Of a stretch of 64,000 nt of DNA, positions 1 through 9,882 are shown one piece after another. Origin of the DNA: Leptospira adleri (GTDB lineage Bacteria > Spirochaetota > Leptospiria > Leptospirales > Leptospiraceae); NCBI RefSeq assembly GCF_002811985.1, contig NZ_NPDU01000004.1:1-64000 (forward strand), read 5' to 3'. The position numbers and the translations under genes were made by a program. The stretch's first letter is position 1; every line of letters begins with the position of its first letter. The notes beneath the pieces are model-generated. The model saw only the letters and a program-made list of their open reading frames with translations, had not been told where the DNA came from and made no database searches.

Positions 1-927
1 ATCCAAGCGAGCGCCGTATTACGAACGTTAAACGAACCGAGAAGATTGGTATGGATCGAACGACTCGCGCCTTCCCCGGTTAAGGTGTAGGAAGTTCCTT
101 GAAGATTCAAAGAGGAATCAGCGACCTTCCATTCTCCTTGAGGGCCGTCTAACGCGCTCACTCTCAAATTCGGAAGGCGCGATCGAATTCTTTCCAAAAG
201 TTTTTTTCCGCCCGGAGAAGTGTAATCCAAAACCGCAAACGGAGATTTAGAAGAATCCAAAATTTCAAAAAGACGAAACTTGCTTTCAAAGTAATCTTCC
301 ATGTCCGGATGAAAGTCGAGATGATCCTGAGTAAGATTGGTGAAAACGCCGGCCTTGACGGAAATACCGTTGATTCTTCCGAGCTTGAGACCGTGAGAAC
401 TCGCTTCCATAAAAACCGTGTCTACTCCGTTGTCTTTCATCTCTTTGAGAATCAGATTGAGAGAGGACGCGTCCGGTGTTGTATAACCCGTATCGATCAG
501 TAGATCTCCGAATTTTACACCGATCGTCCCGATCAAACCGCAGTTGCGTCCCTGATCTTTTGCTAATGCGAAAAGAATGTTCGTAAGCGAAGTTTTTCCG
601 TTCGTTCCCGTTACCGCGACGATCTCCAATTCTTTCGAAGGATGACCGAGAAGAAAGGACGCGATCCTTCCTTGGAGTTGCTCCGGATCGATCTTCGTTT
701 CCAAAACGATCTTAGAATCCGGAACAACGATCGAGGAAGAATTCCGAATCAGAATCACGGAAGCCTTGGTGCTGGAAATATATTCTTCTTTTTTGGAATT
801 TAGAGAATCGGAAACGCAGAAGATGTCTTCGGCGTTCGTCCTTCGGGAATCGGATTGGATATAAGCGATCTCGATTCCGTCGGGCGATTTGCCTTTGGGA
901 ACGGACTTAAGTTCGAGTTCTGGAAAT

Positions 928-953
<26 letters not shown>
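1..953 (-). CDS. murE: UDP-MurNAc-peptide ligase MurE, partial (N-terminal 317 residues)
   Basis: Cytoplasmic peptidoglycan enzyme that adds the third stem-peptide residue (usually meso-diaminopimelate) to UDP-MurNAc-L-Ala-D-Glu using ATP. The reading frame is open to the window edge. The P-loop TGTNGKT lies at residues 115-121, followed by YTTPD (157-161), EASSHGL (183-189) and a [11 protein letters not shown] block (205-215), all typical of the MurE central domain. The C-terminal domain with the DNPR specificity motif lies outside the window, so the diamino-acid substrate cannot be read. The ATG at 953-951 overlaps the upstream ftsL-like gene by 26 bases, indicating cotranscription with rsmH and ftsL. 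Confidence 0.95.
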
Positions 954-1282
<329 letters not shown>

Positions 1283-1290
<8 letters not shown>

Positions 1291-2248
1291 CCGATTCTTC
1301 CTCTTCCTCGAAATCTTCCTTTCTGTATTTTTTATCGACCGATTTCGTTTTTTTGAGCACTCTCAATTTTGCGGAACGAGAAGCCGGGTTCTCCCTTGTC
1401 TCGTCTTCGGATGGAAGGATCGGTTTTTTTGTGAGAAGAGTATAACCGTTTTCCTTCGCATAATCACGAAGCGCGTTTTTTACGATACGATCTTCGAGGG
1501 AATGAAAGGAGATCACTTGAATCACTCCGTCTTTTTTTAAAAGATCGAGAAGAGACTTCAGACCGGTTTCGATATGCGCGAGCTCCTGATTGACTTCGAT
1601 ACGAAGCGCTTGAAAGATCCGAGTCGCGGGATGTCTTCCCGGAGGCCAAAACTTGCGGGGAATAATTTTAGAAATGAGTTCGGCCAGCTCGCCCGAAGTC
1701 GTGATCGGATTGTGTTTCCTTCGATCGACTATCACCTCGGCGATTTTTTTGGACCAACGTTCTTCTCCGTAAGTGTAGAAGATGTTTAAGAGTTTGTCTT
1801 TCGGATATGTATTGAGAACGTCTTCCGCGCTCAAACCGGTTTCGGGAGAAAGTCTCATGTCAAGCGGTTCGGATTCCCGAAAACTAAAACCTCTTCCGGA
1901 ATGAAAAAGATGGAACGTGGAAATTCCGAGATCGAGAAGAATTCCTTGGGGCGCCTCTTCCACGCCGTGCGCCTTTAAAAGTTCAGCGTCGATCGCCGAA
2001 AAGTTAGTTACAATCGGGACAACTCTTTCCTTAAATTCGGAAAGACGAGCGCTCGCACGAGATAATAAGACCGGATCCCGATCGCAGAGAATCACTTTGG
2101 AATTTGGAAATTCCTGCAGAAAGAGAAGACTGTGTCCGCCTTCACCGGCGGTTCCGTCTAGGAAAAGAACGGATTCTTCTTTCGAAAAATTCTCGCGAAA
2201 GATTCGGAGAATATCCTTTCCTTGGACTGAATAGTGCACCGGTTCCAA
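1283..2248 (-). CDS. rsmH: 16S rRNA (cytosine-1402-N4)-methyltransferase
   Basis: RsmH (MraW) methylates the N4 of C1402 in 16S rRNA near the P site using S-adenosylmethionine. The SAM-binding motif [10 protein letters not shown] is at residues 31-40 and the family block [13 protein letters not shown] is near residue 250; the 321-residue length is normal. The start is TTG at 2248, with a GGAGAG Shine-Dalgarno three bases upstream; no ATG precedes the conserved MEPVHYSV N-terminus. It heads the rsmH-ftsL-murE block, the conserved start of the division and cell-wall cluster. Confidence 0.95.
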
Positions 2249-2292
2249 TGTCTCTCCATCCTTTTTTGAAGATCCGGTCCTGCAAGGAGATT

Positions 2293-2679
2293 CTAAGGCA
2301 GATCCGTCAAGCCGCCTGCGTTGATCGCATTCGAATAACCTTTGGATCGAAGCGTCTTGAGGGCTTCCTCACTGCGGCGACCCGAACGACAATACAAAAC
2401 GATCTTACGATCCGAAGGACCGAATTCTTCAAGACGGGACGAAATCTGATCCAAAGGAATATTCACCGCGTTTGTATAATGACCGCTTTCGAATTCCTGC
2501 GGAGTACGAACGTCGACGACGAGCGCGTTCCCGGAAATCCATTCTCCGACTTGGTTTTTATTGGCTTGTTCTTTTGTCTTTGCACAGAAAATCTGAAAGA
2601 TCAATCCGAGGATCAGAATCGAAAACATCGATTTCCGTTTTATCAAAAATACTTTTCGATTTTTAATTTGATGGTTCAT
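2293..2679 (-). CDS. Rhodanese-domain lipoprotein
   Basis: A 128-residue protein with a basic N-terminus, a hydrophobic stretch and a relaxed lipobox ending in C32, then a single rhodanese domain: DVRTPQEF at 56-63 and the active-site loop CRSGRRSE with C97 as the predicted sulfur-carrying cysteine. Rhodaneses transfer sulfane sulfur or act as redox thiol proteins; here it would be anchored in the envelope. The start at 2679 is chosen over an in-frame one at 2760 because GGAAGGAAG lies just upstream and the signal sequence then sits at the N-terminus. It lies upstream of rsmH with a 44-base gap and could be cotranscribed. Confidence 0.85.
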   Translation of the reverse strand: MNHQIKNRKVFLIKRKSMFSILILGLIFQIFCAKTKEQANKNQVGEWISGNALVVDVRTPQEFESGHYTNAVNIPLDQISSRLEEFGPSDRKIVLYCRSGRRSEEALKTLRSKGYSNAINAGGLTDLP

Positions 2680-2918
2680 CACTTCCTTCCTTTTGCAATC
2701 GCACCGCGTCGATTCGAGTTTTCCGACCGTTTTAGAATCGAGTTTCCTCGGATCGCGCAAAATGTCTCATCCAAAAATCGAAGAAACCCTTACTTTCCGA
2801 TCCGCAAATCTATTTTTTGAAGAGTTTTATCCTCCAAGGAATCAGCTTGGATTCTCCCAAACTGAATTTTGGAACAAGGATACGATCACTTTTCCTTGCG
2901 ATCCGCCGCGCTAATTTT

Positions 2919-2944
2919 TTGACAGCGCGGACGACCGGTATAAT
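2919..2944 (+). promoter_or_regulatory. Candidate promoter for the HIT gene
   Basis: TTGACA at 2919-2924 and TATAAT at 2939-2944 are both perfect consensus boxes but are separated by only 14 bases, shorter than the usual 16-18. The -10 box ends 9 bases before the ATG at 2954, so a transcript from it would have almost no leader. Confidence 0.35.
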
Positions 2945-2953
2945 TTAGGGTCA

Positions 2954-3475
<522 letters not shown>

Positions 3476-3488
3476 CTAAGAATTGAGA

Positions 3489-4361
3489 TCAAACGACCGG
3501 CTTCTTTTGATAGATCGTATGACCTAAAAATTTATAACTCTCTGAAATGCCGAATAACGTTTCCGAATGTCCTATGATCAAAAGTCCCCTGTCTTTGAGG
3601 ACCTTCTCGAAGTTTTCGAAAATTTTCTTCTGGGTCGGTTTATCAAAGTAGATGATTACGTTTCTGCAAAAGACGCAATCCATCTTATCCGGAATCGGAT
3701 ACGGAGTCTCCAAAAGATTCACCTTTCTAAAATCGATTAGGGCCTTAAGTTCCGGTTTTGCCTGGTATGAAACTTCGCCTCGCTCCGGATCTTTGACCTT
3801 TATAAAATATTTGTTCTTTAACTTTTCATCCACCGGAAGAAGTCTTTCTTCCTTATAAATCCCTTCTTTGGCGGTATTGATCACGTTTGTATCGATATCG
3901 GACGCGTAAATTTTGATGTCCCATCCGGGTTTAAAAGCGAAATAGTCGAGACAGGTCATCGCGATCGTGTAGGGTTCCTCTCCCGTAGAACACGCGCTAG
4001 ACCAAATTCTTAGAATTTTTTTCCCGTTCTTCGCCGCTTTCTCCTCCACGGAAGGAAAGAAAGTGTCCTTTAAGAATTCGAAGTGATGATTTTCCCGATA
4101 AAAATCGGTCTTGTTCGTCGTGATTCTGTTTATGAGTTCGGTGAGTTCGCTGCTGAAAAACGTATGGTCCGCGCGGAGTTTCCCGATGTATTCGGATACC
4201 GATTTTAGACCGAAATGTCTCGCGCGTCCGTTGAGCCGGGACTGGACCATGATCTTTTTATGATCCGCTAAAAAGATTCCGGTCTCTTTGTACATAAGGG
4301 ATTTTACGAATTGAAATTCCTCGTCGGTAATCGTGTTCAGGCCGGACTGAATATCTGTCAT
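3489..4361 (-). CDS. cheR: Chemotaxis protein methyltransferase CheR
   Basis: CheR methylates glutamates on chemoreceptor signalling helices with SAM, adjusting receptor sensitivity. The 290-residue protein has the N-terminal helical domain ([10 protein letters not shown] at 81-90), the SAM loop ACSTGEEPY (123-131) and a CRNVIIYFD block near the C-terminus, all typical. No cheA, cheW, cheB or cheY lies beside it. Two chemoreceptor-type proteins occur elsewhere in the window (34507-36864 and 39352-41445). A STAS-domain gene lies just upstream on the same strand with a 12-base gap and is probably cotranscribed. Confidence 0.93.
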   Translation of the reverse strand: MTDIQSGLNTITDEEFQFVKSLMYKETGIFLADHKKIMVQSRLNGRARHFGLKSVSEYIGKLRADHTFFSSELTELINRITTNKTDFYRENHHFEFLKDTFFPSVEEKAAKNGKKILRIWSSACSTGEEPYTIAMTCLDYFAFKPGWDIKIYASDIDTNVINTAKEGIYKEERLLPVDEKLKNKYFIKVKDPERGEVSYQAKPELKALIDFRKVNLLETPYPIPDKMDCVFCRNVIIYFDKPTQKKIFENFEKVLKDRGLLIIGHSETLFGISESYKFLGHTIYQKKPVV

Positions 4362-4373
4362 GGTAAAGATGTT

Positions 4374-4661
4374 TTATAAAGCACCGAATACTCTGTCAAG
4401 AGATACAAGTTTAAGAATCTGTTTCAGACGATTGGAAACGTTCACGGTTTCCACGTCGACTCCCAAACTGCGGACGCGATTTGCAAAGCTCACGAGAACT
4501 CCCAAGGCCACCGAAGAAATGACTTCGATATTGGAAAAGTCAAGAACGACGCAGGTCGGATTCTTTTCCAAAAAGGAATTGAGATAATTTCTAAATTCCT
4601 CGTGTTCCAAAGTTAGGTCGTTCAATTTTAAAGATATGTAAACTTTCTCATTGAAAACCAT
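4374..4661 (-). CDS. STAS-domain anti-sigma factor antagonist-like protein
   Basis: A 95-residue single STAS domain. The core DFSNIEVISSVALGVLV matches the DxxxxxxxDSSGLG region of SpoIIAA/RsbV, with S50 in the place of the phosphorylated serine; the aspartate that normally precedes it is replaced by S49, and the following SG by VA. These proteins act in partner switching with a serine kinase and a PP2C/SpoIIE phosphatase. The start at 4661 is preferred because longer frames run across the opposite-strand DUF2007 gene. The Shine-Dalgarno is weak. Adjacency to cheR suggests a signalling role. Confidence 0.75.
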   Translation of the reverse strand: MVFNEKVYISLKLNDLTLEHEEFRNYLNSFLEKNPTCVVLDFSNIEVISSVALGVLVSFANRVRSLGVDVETVNVSNRLKQILKLVSLDRVFGAL

Positions 4662-4719
4662 TGATGAAATTAGACGATATAAAAAATAGAATTCAACCCT
4701 AATATTTTTTGCGAGAAAA

Positions 4720-4971
4720 ATGGAACCCTTTGAAAAAGAACAAGACGATTCGGACGGATTTTCGGCCAGATTTGAGACTTCGGATCCGATCTTACTTTCC
4801 ATCGTGAAATCGTTTTTGGACGCGAACGGCATCCATTACTTTGTTACCGGAGAGGAATTATTTTTCCTGGAAGGCGCCGCCGTTCCGGCCGCGAGCCACT
4901 CCGCGATCGTTTATCTAATGGATCAAGACTATCCGATCTTGAAAGAGTTTTTAGAAAGAGAGAATCATTGA
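4720..4971 (+). CDS. DUF2007-type small protein
   Basis: An 83-residue soluble protein resembling the DUF2007 family (putative signal-transducing proteins): a [17 protein letters not shown] helix, a central VTGE segment and a C-terminal helix following [10 protein letters not shown]. No catalytic residues are evident and its function is unknown. Its stop codon overlaps the TTG start of mqnA (TTGA), so the two are probably translationally coupled. Confidence 0.75.
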   Translation: MEPFEKEQDDSDGFSARFETSDPILLSIVKSFLDANGIHYFVTGEELFFLEGAAVPAASHSAIVYLMDQDYPILKEFLERENH

Positions 4972-5717
4972 AAATAGGAATCGTTAAACATTTAAACGCA
5001 AGACCCTTGACATGGGGATTCGAAAAAGATTCGCAGAATCAAATCGTTCCGGACAACCCCGCACTACTAAAAGACTATCTGTTGAACGGAGAGATCGACA
5101 TAGGACTCATTTCCTCCATAGAATGTATTCGAAATCAGGACGTTCTCAACTCCTATCGAACGACCGGCGTTTGCGCTAAAGAAAAAGTTCGATCGATTCT
5201 TTTTTTTAAGAATTTAAAGGAAGAATATCCTCCTAAGACGATTCTTACGGACAGCGGTTCCAAAACGAGCATGGCTTTGGTCCGGGTTCTGGTTCAGGAA
5301 GAAACCGGAAAGATTCCGGACGTAATACCGACCGATTCTAAAATCATTCAGGAAAAAATAGAAAACGGAATCGGATCGCACATGCTCTTCGGAGACAATG
5401 CTCTATTAGCAAAATGGAATCCTGATTTTTACGAAGTGCGCGACCTGGCGCAGTGGTGGAATCAAATAACGGGTCTCGGATTTATCTTCGCCCTCTGGGC
5501 CAGCAAAAAGCCGCTTCAAGTAGAAGAATCCTTGTTCATTCAATCTTTGGAATATGGAATTTCCAACATCGAGGAGATCATTTCGCAGGAATCCCGTCTT
5601 CCGGAAACGGTGGTGAGGGAATATCTCACAAAAGAACTTCACTACAAGGTTACGGACGAGGATCGAAAAGGTTTTATTCTATTCGGTGAAAAGTGCCGAG
5701 ATCTCGATCTCTTGTAG
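4968..5717 (+). CDS. mqnA: Chorismate dehydratase MqnA
   Basis: MqnA catalyses the first step of the futalosine route to menaquinone, dehydrating chorismate to 3-[(1-carboxyvinyl)oxy]benzoate. The N-terminus [18 protein letters not shown] is the characteristic family start, and the periplasmic-binding-protein-like fold continues through DIGLISSIE and [16 protein letters not shown]; the 249 residues are slightly short for the family. The start is TTG at 4968, overlapping the preceding stop codon. Other mqn genes are not in the window. Confidence 0.88.
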   Translation: MKIGIVKHLNARPLTWGFEKDSQNQIVPDNPALLKDYLLNGEIDIGLISSIECIRNQDVLNSYRTTGVCAKEKVRSILFFKNLKEEYPPKTILTDSGSKTSMALVRVLVQEETGKIPDVIPTDSKIIQEKIENGIGSHMLFGDNALLAKWNPDFYEVRDLAQWWNQITGLGFIFALWASKKPLQVEESLFIQSLEYGISNIEEIISQESRLPETVVREYLTKELHYKVTDEDRKGFILFGEKCRDLDLL

Positions 5718-5820
5718 GATTGAAAAAAGATCCGTTTGAAAAGCGCCGGTTCCGTTTCCATAAAGTTACCGAAATCAAACGAATAAAAAAGAATTCGAGA
5801 GCCGAGCGGCGCGGGGGAAG

Positions 5821-6270
<450 letters not shown>

Positions 6271-6512
6271 ATTCTTTTGCCCTCGCCTTCCTTTCGGCCG
6301 GAGTTCCGACAAAAAACTTTCCTGAAAAAGAATTACAACGGCCTTAAAGTCCGTTTTCCGATAAAATAGCGGGCCATCGTTATCAAAATCCTTTTCACGA
6401 AGGCGAACTTTTTTCTCGAAACAAATCAGGTCTTGCGGGAAAAGACGACCGACTTTTTCGGAGATTTGCGTTAGATTCTTATCTCGACACGATCCTGCGG
6501 TGAAACTTTAGG

Positions 6513-6534
6513 AAAAGTAGGAACTCATACTTTT
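6513..6534 (+). repeat. GGAACTC hairpin repeat
   Basis: Arms AAAAGTA (6513-6519) and TACTTTT (6528-6534) are perfect inverted repeats around GGAACTCA. This is the most symmetrical copy of the dispersed family described in the findings and abuts the stop codon of the minus-strand lipoprotein gene. Confidence 0.8.
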
Positions 6535-7205
6535 CAGTAGATCACGGTGATTCTATAATCCCAGGAATTGTTCCCGGTTTTCTCGATGGTTTCGGCTAAC
6601 GGAAGACGATAACTCAGTTTTCCCAGGTTCACGTCGCCGCGATTGGAACGACAAACTGACGCGATCGGAAAATTCACCTTAAAAAGAATCGAACTCGTTC
6701 GAAGGAGACGAAGTGTTTCCGAATAAATTTTCTTTTCTCCGTCCTTTTTGAGAGTTTCGGGCCCTCTGCTGATGGTCGGAATTTCTCTTTTTACGTAGAT
6801 CGTATTTCCTTTTTTCCGGACCTGAACCTTTCCAAGCATCGCGTCCTCGATCTGTGAAAGATCTTGAAATTCCACTTTGTAATAGACCTTGGCTTTTTCA
6901 CGGAACAAACTCGGGTCCGTTTCCGGAGTCACGATCTTTTGGAAAGAATAATCTTTAAGAATCACGTTCTTGGAAAAAAAACCTTTGTTGAGCCGATTCG
7001 AAATCTCATCCTTTCGAGTCGGAAGAAACTTAATCAAGGATTCATCCGAGTTCCTACGCGTCGGAACAACATAAGAAACCTCTAATGTTCCCGTAAAATC
7101 ATGGTTGATCGTGACCGTTTCCTCGTAATCGAAACAGTTTGCAAAAAACAAAAGGATAAAAAAGAAGAATAAAAACTTGGACAATCGGCCGTAAAAAAGG
7201 CTCAT
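6534..7205 (-). CDS. Putative lipoprotein, unknown function
   Basis: A 223-residue predicted lipoprotein: a basic start, a very hydrophobic stretch (about 10-22) and LFFANC with C24 as the likely lipidated cysteine. The mature part is rich in beta-type sequence (ETVTINHDFTGTLEVSYVV) with no motif I recognise. An adhesion or enzymatic role cannot be claimed. Its 3' end is followed immediately by a GGAACTC hairpin repeat. The start region faces the CGAGCG-type repeat and a divergent unknown gene. Confidence 0.75.
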   Translation of the reverse strand: MSLFYGRLSKFLFFFFILLFFANCFDYEETVTINHDFTGTLEVSYVVPTRRNSDESLIKFLPTRKDEISNRLNKGFFSKNVILKDYSFQKIVTPETDPSLFREKAKVYYKVEFQDLSQIEDAMLGKVQVRKKGNTIYVKREIPTISRGPETLKKDGEKKIYSETLRLLRTSSILFKVNFPIASVCRSNRGDVNLGKLSYRLPLAETIEKTGNNSWDYRITVIY

Positions 7206-7250
7206 GCATCAAATTTGGGACGGAAAAGGATTCCGTCAACGTAAATCCTG

Positions 7251-7276
7251 TCGAGCGCCCCATAGGAAGCGAGACG
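7251..7276. repeat. CGAGCG-CCCATAGG repeat, copy 1
   Basis: A 24-base block (7251-7274: TCGAGCGCCCCATAGG then AAGCGAGA) matches 16563-16586 at 22 of 24 positions. It lies between two divergent genes. Confidence 0.6.
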
Positions 7277-7387
7277 TCGAGTTGAATGAAACGACGATCG
7301 GCAAACAATCCATGCGATGCCGAGACGCCGAGCGATGAAATTTACTTCTCGACTCTTTGGACGGAATTCTCAAAATTTCAGGAAAGA

Positions 7388-8068
7388 ATGCAATTCATTC
7401 AGTCTATTCGTACATCTCTTTCTTTACATGAAATTTGGGAACAAATCGCCGATTTCACCGAATGGAAGGATTCGCAAATTCTTGGAAACACGGCCGTTCT
7501 TCGATCGACAACCGTTGAAATCAAACTTGAACAAACCGAATTCGATCCGAATCGCGAAACTTTCCTCAATTTGAAAACTAGTTTTATCGAGCGCGATCCG
7601 ATGCCAACGCCGGATCAATCGAATCTTCGATTGAAAGAATGGCAAAAAATTCTGAGAACGTTCGAAACCCACATCGCAGTTCGACTGATCGATCGCTATT
7701 ATCTATATTCGAAAATTTCCCTGAAAAAATTCTGCGCTGAAATCGAGAACGAACTAAAAGAATGGAATACGGATTCCTTTGAATTCGATTCGGAAAACGA
7801 AAACGAATGGGCAATCGCGGAATCGGACGATTGGATTCTGCACGTCTCCAAAGCGCATCGGAAAAATACGTTTCATGAATGGAATCCGAAAGAATGTCCG
7901 CAGGGATGTAATTATTCTTTAGAGTTTACGATCAAGGAAACCGCTTCGGAAAAATGGAATGAAACTTCGTTTCGCGAAAGTTGGTTCTCGCATTGGAAAG
8001 AATTTTTTTCCAATGACTTATCCTGCACTGCGATCGCACATCGTTGGAGAAGCCCGATTCATTTTTAA
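7388..8068 (+). CDS. Conserved hypothetical protein
   Basis: A 226-residue soluble protein, rich in glutamate and tryptophan, with no signal peptide or membrane segment. I do not recognise a family; the opening MQFIQSIRTSLSLHEIWEQIADFTEW loosely resembles the start of SRPBCC/START-fold proteins but this is weak. The start at 7388 (AGGAAAG just upstream) is preferred to 7286 because the longer frame begins beside a repeat element and its extra residues look non-coding. It is followed by a cluster of five GGAACTC repeats. Confidence 0.65.
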   Translation: MQFIQSIRTSLSLHEIWEQIADFTEWKDSQILGNTAVLRSTTVEIKLEQTEFDPNRETFLNLKTSFIERDPMPTPDQSNLRLKEWQKILRTFETHIAVRLIDRYYLYSKISLKKFCAEIENELKEWNTDSFEFDSENENEWAIAESDDWILHVSKAHRKNTFHEWNPKECPQGCNYSLEFTIKETASEKWNETSFRESWFSHWKEFFSNDLSCTAIAHRWRSPIHF

Positions 8069-8146
8069 AAGATTCCGGTTCGATGTGGAGATTCTAATTT
8101 GGACAACTTGAGTAAGGCCGCCTTAGAGTTTCGCTCTTCGCGGTCC

Positions 8147-8354
8147 CAGGTAGGAACTCCTGCGCAATCGAAAAGATTCTTTTTGTAGGAACTCCCCCGC
8201 CCTCGTCACTCACAGGCAAAGTCAAATCGTGCAAAATGTAGGAACTCCTGCAAATTACGCGACTTAGAGTAAAACTTCGATTTGCGGGAACTCCTAATCG
8301 GACTCCGTTCCACGGAGATTTCTCCGTTTGAACAAGAAATGTAGGAACTCATAC
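8147..8354 (+). repeat. Cluster of five GGAACTC repeats
   Basis: Cores at 8150-8159, 8185-8194, 8238-8247, 8284-8293 and 8341-8350, all in the same orientation. Flanks differ: CAGG/CCTG around the first, CGATT/AATCG around the fourth, TGTA/TACA around the fifth; the second has no evident arms. Confidence 0.8.
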
Positions 8355-8386
8355 AAAAAAACGGCGGCCTCTTACAAGAGCCGCCG
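8355..8386 (-). terminator. Rho-independent terminator of amtB
   Basis: On the minus strand an 11-bp stem with one bulged base (CGGCGG/CCGCCG continuing into CTCTT/AAGAG) ends in seven T residues, 77 bases after the amtB stop codon. Confidence 0.85.
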
Positions 8387-8462
8387 CCTTAAGGAAGCAA
8401 TCCGGAGCAACGTCAGCCCGCACGATCACAACCATTCTTCCGAAAGACCAAAAAGTTCGGAA

Positions 8463-9842
8463 CTATTTCGAAATCGGGTAAGCCTCGTTCCCGTGTTCCA
8501 GAATGTCCAAACCTGTGATTTCTTCGTCTTCGGAAACGCGAAGTCCGACCGTATATTTCAGCCCGAGAAAAATGATCGAACTCGCCCCGAAAGACCAAAC
8601 AAACGCGATCCCGATCCCCGTAAGCTGAACGAGAACCACCGACAATTCCCCTCCGAAAAAAAGACCGTTCACTCCGCCATAGGCTTCTTGCGCAAAAAGC
8701 CCGGCAGCCAAAGTTCCCCAAGCGCCGCAAACCCCGTGAACCGAAACGGCTCCCACAGGATCGTCGATATGAATTCGATCGAAGAATAGAACGCTCAAAA
8801 CCACGAGAATTCCGGCAACCAGACCGATGATCACCGCCGAAGAAATGCTCACGTTCGCACATGGAGAAGTAATCGCGACAAGACCGGCGAGCGCCCCATT
8901 CAAAGAAAGACCTATGTCCGGCTTCTTAAACATGATCCAAGTAATGATCATCGCGGCCAAAGCGCCGGCCGCCGCGGACATATTCGTAGTCACCGCGATC
9001 ACCGCAAAATTTCCGCCGCTCACCGAAGTCGTGGAACCCGGGTTGAATCCGAACCAACCGAACCAAAGTATAAAAACTCCCAAAGCGGCCATGGACATGT
9101 TGTGTCCGAGAATCGGAAACAGTTTTCCGTCCTGATACTTTCCGATCCTTGGTCCGAGAATCAGAGCTCCTGCAAGACCGGCCCAACCCCCGACCGAGTG
9201 AACCACCGTGGAACCGGCGAAGTCGATAAAACCCTGTTGTTCTAAAAATCCTTTTCCCAAACCCCAAAGTCCCGCCCATGCAAGACTCCCGAACATCGGA
9301 TAAATAAACGCGGTAATCAATGCAGAAAAGATAATATACGAAACGAACTTCGTTCTTTCGGCCATCGCTCCCGAAACGATCGTCGCCGCGGTCGCAGCAA
9401 AAACCATCTGGAAGATTAAGAATGCGAATCCCCATTTGTCCGGAGTTCCTTCCTTAACGATCAAAGAATCCGCAAGCCCCGGAATACCGATTCCGAAACC
9501 GGGAAACAATTGAGGACCGAACATGATCGAAAATCCGATCAGCCAAAAAAAGATGGAACCGAAACAGAAATCGATGAAGTTCTTCATCAAGATGTTCACA
9601 ACGTTCTTAGCTCGAGTGAAACCCGCTTCCACGTAAGCAAAACCCGCTTGCATGAAAAAAACCAAAAACGCAGCGATACAAGTCCAGAGCCAATTCGTCT
9701 CGGACCTCAGGGTGGCCAACTCGTCGTTCACCGCTTTGATCGCAGGATCGGGAACGGCGGCCGCGGCTTCCGTTATGGGAGCGTCTTGGGCAAAAACTCC
9801 TGTAGACAACAGAGCGAGGATTAAAACAAAATACCAACGCAT
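8463..9842 (-). CDS. amtB: Ammonium transporter AmtB
   Basis: A 459-residue inner-membrane ammonium channel. After a cleavable signal (to about residue 18) it has the 11-helix Amt fold. The twin histidines are H215 (STVVHSVGGW) and H369 (VSVHGVCG), with D208 in GFIDFAG and the C-terminal GLDILEHGNEAYP (444-456), the conserved tail that in AmtB meets PII proteins. The ATG at 9842 has AAGGAG upstream; a TTG 30 bases earlier would place that site inside the gene. It lies 40 bases after the SpoIIE-type phosphatase gene on the same strand and may be cotranscribed. No PII gene is in the window. A second Amt domain occurs in 34507-36864. Confidence 0.95.
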   Translation of the reverse strand: MRWYFVLILALLSTGVFAQDAPITEAAAAVPDPAIKAVNDELATLRSETNWLWTCIAAFLVFFMQAGFAYVEAGFTRAKNVVNILMKNFIDFCFGSIFFWLIGFSIMFGPQLFPGFGIGIPGLADSLIVKEGTPDKWGFAFLIFQMVFAATAATIVSGAMAERTKFVSYIIFSALITAFIYPMFGSLAWAGLWGLGKGFLEQQGFIDFAGSTVVHSVGGWAGLAGALILGPRIGKYQDGKLFPILGHNMSMAALGVFILWFGWFGFNPGSTTSVSGGNFAVIAVTTNMSAAAGALAAMIITWIMFKKPDIGLSLNGALAGLVAITSPCANVSISSAVIIGLVAGILVVLSVLFFDRIHIDDPVGAVSVHGVCGAWGTLAAGLFAQEAYGGVNGLFFGGELSVVLVQLTGIGIAFVWSFGASSIIFLGLKYTVGLRVSEDEEITGLDILEHGNEAYPISK

Positions 9843-9882
9843 AGTATAACTTATCTCCTTTTTTTTATTCAAATCATTCCGG

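Larger units (their letters stand above)
8069..8462. other. Intergenic region with repeat cluster and amtB terminator
   Basis: No protein gene is apparent in these 394 bases between convergent genes. They hold five copies of the GGAACTC motif and the amtB terminator, listed separately. Confidence 0.8.

Noticed and set aside
7286..7387. Longer N-terminus for the 7388 gene
   Set aside because: Starts beside the CGAGCG repeat and adds residues unlike the rest.
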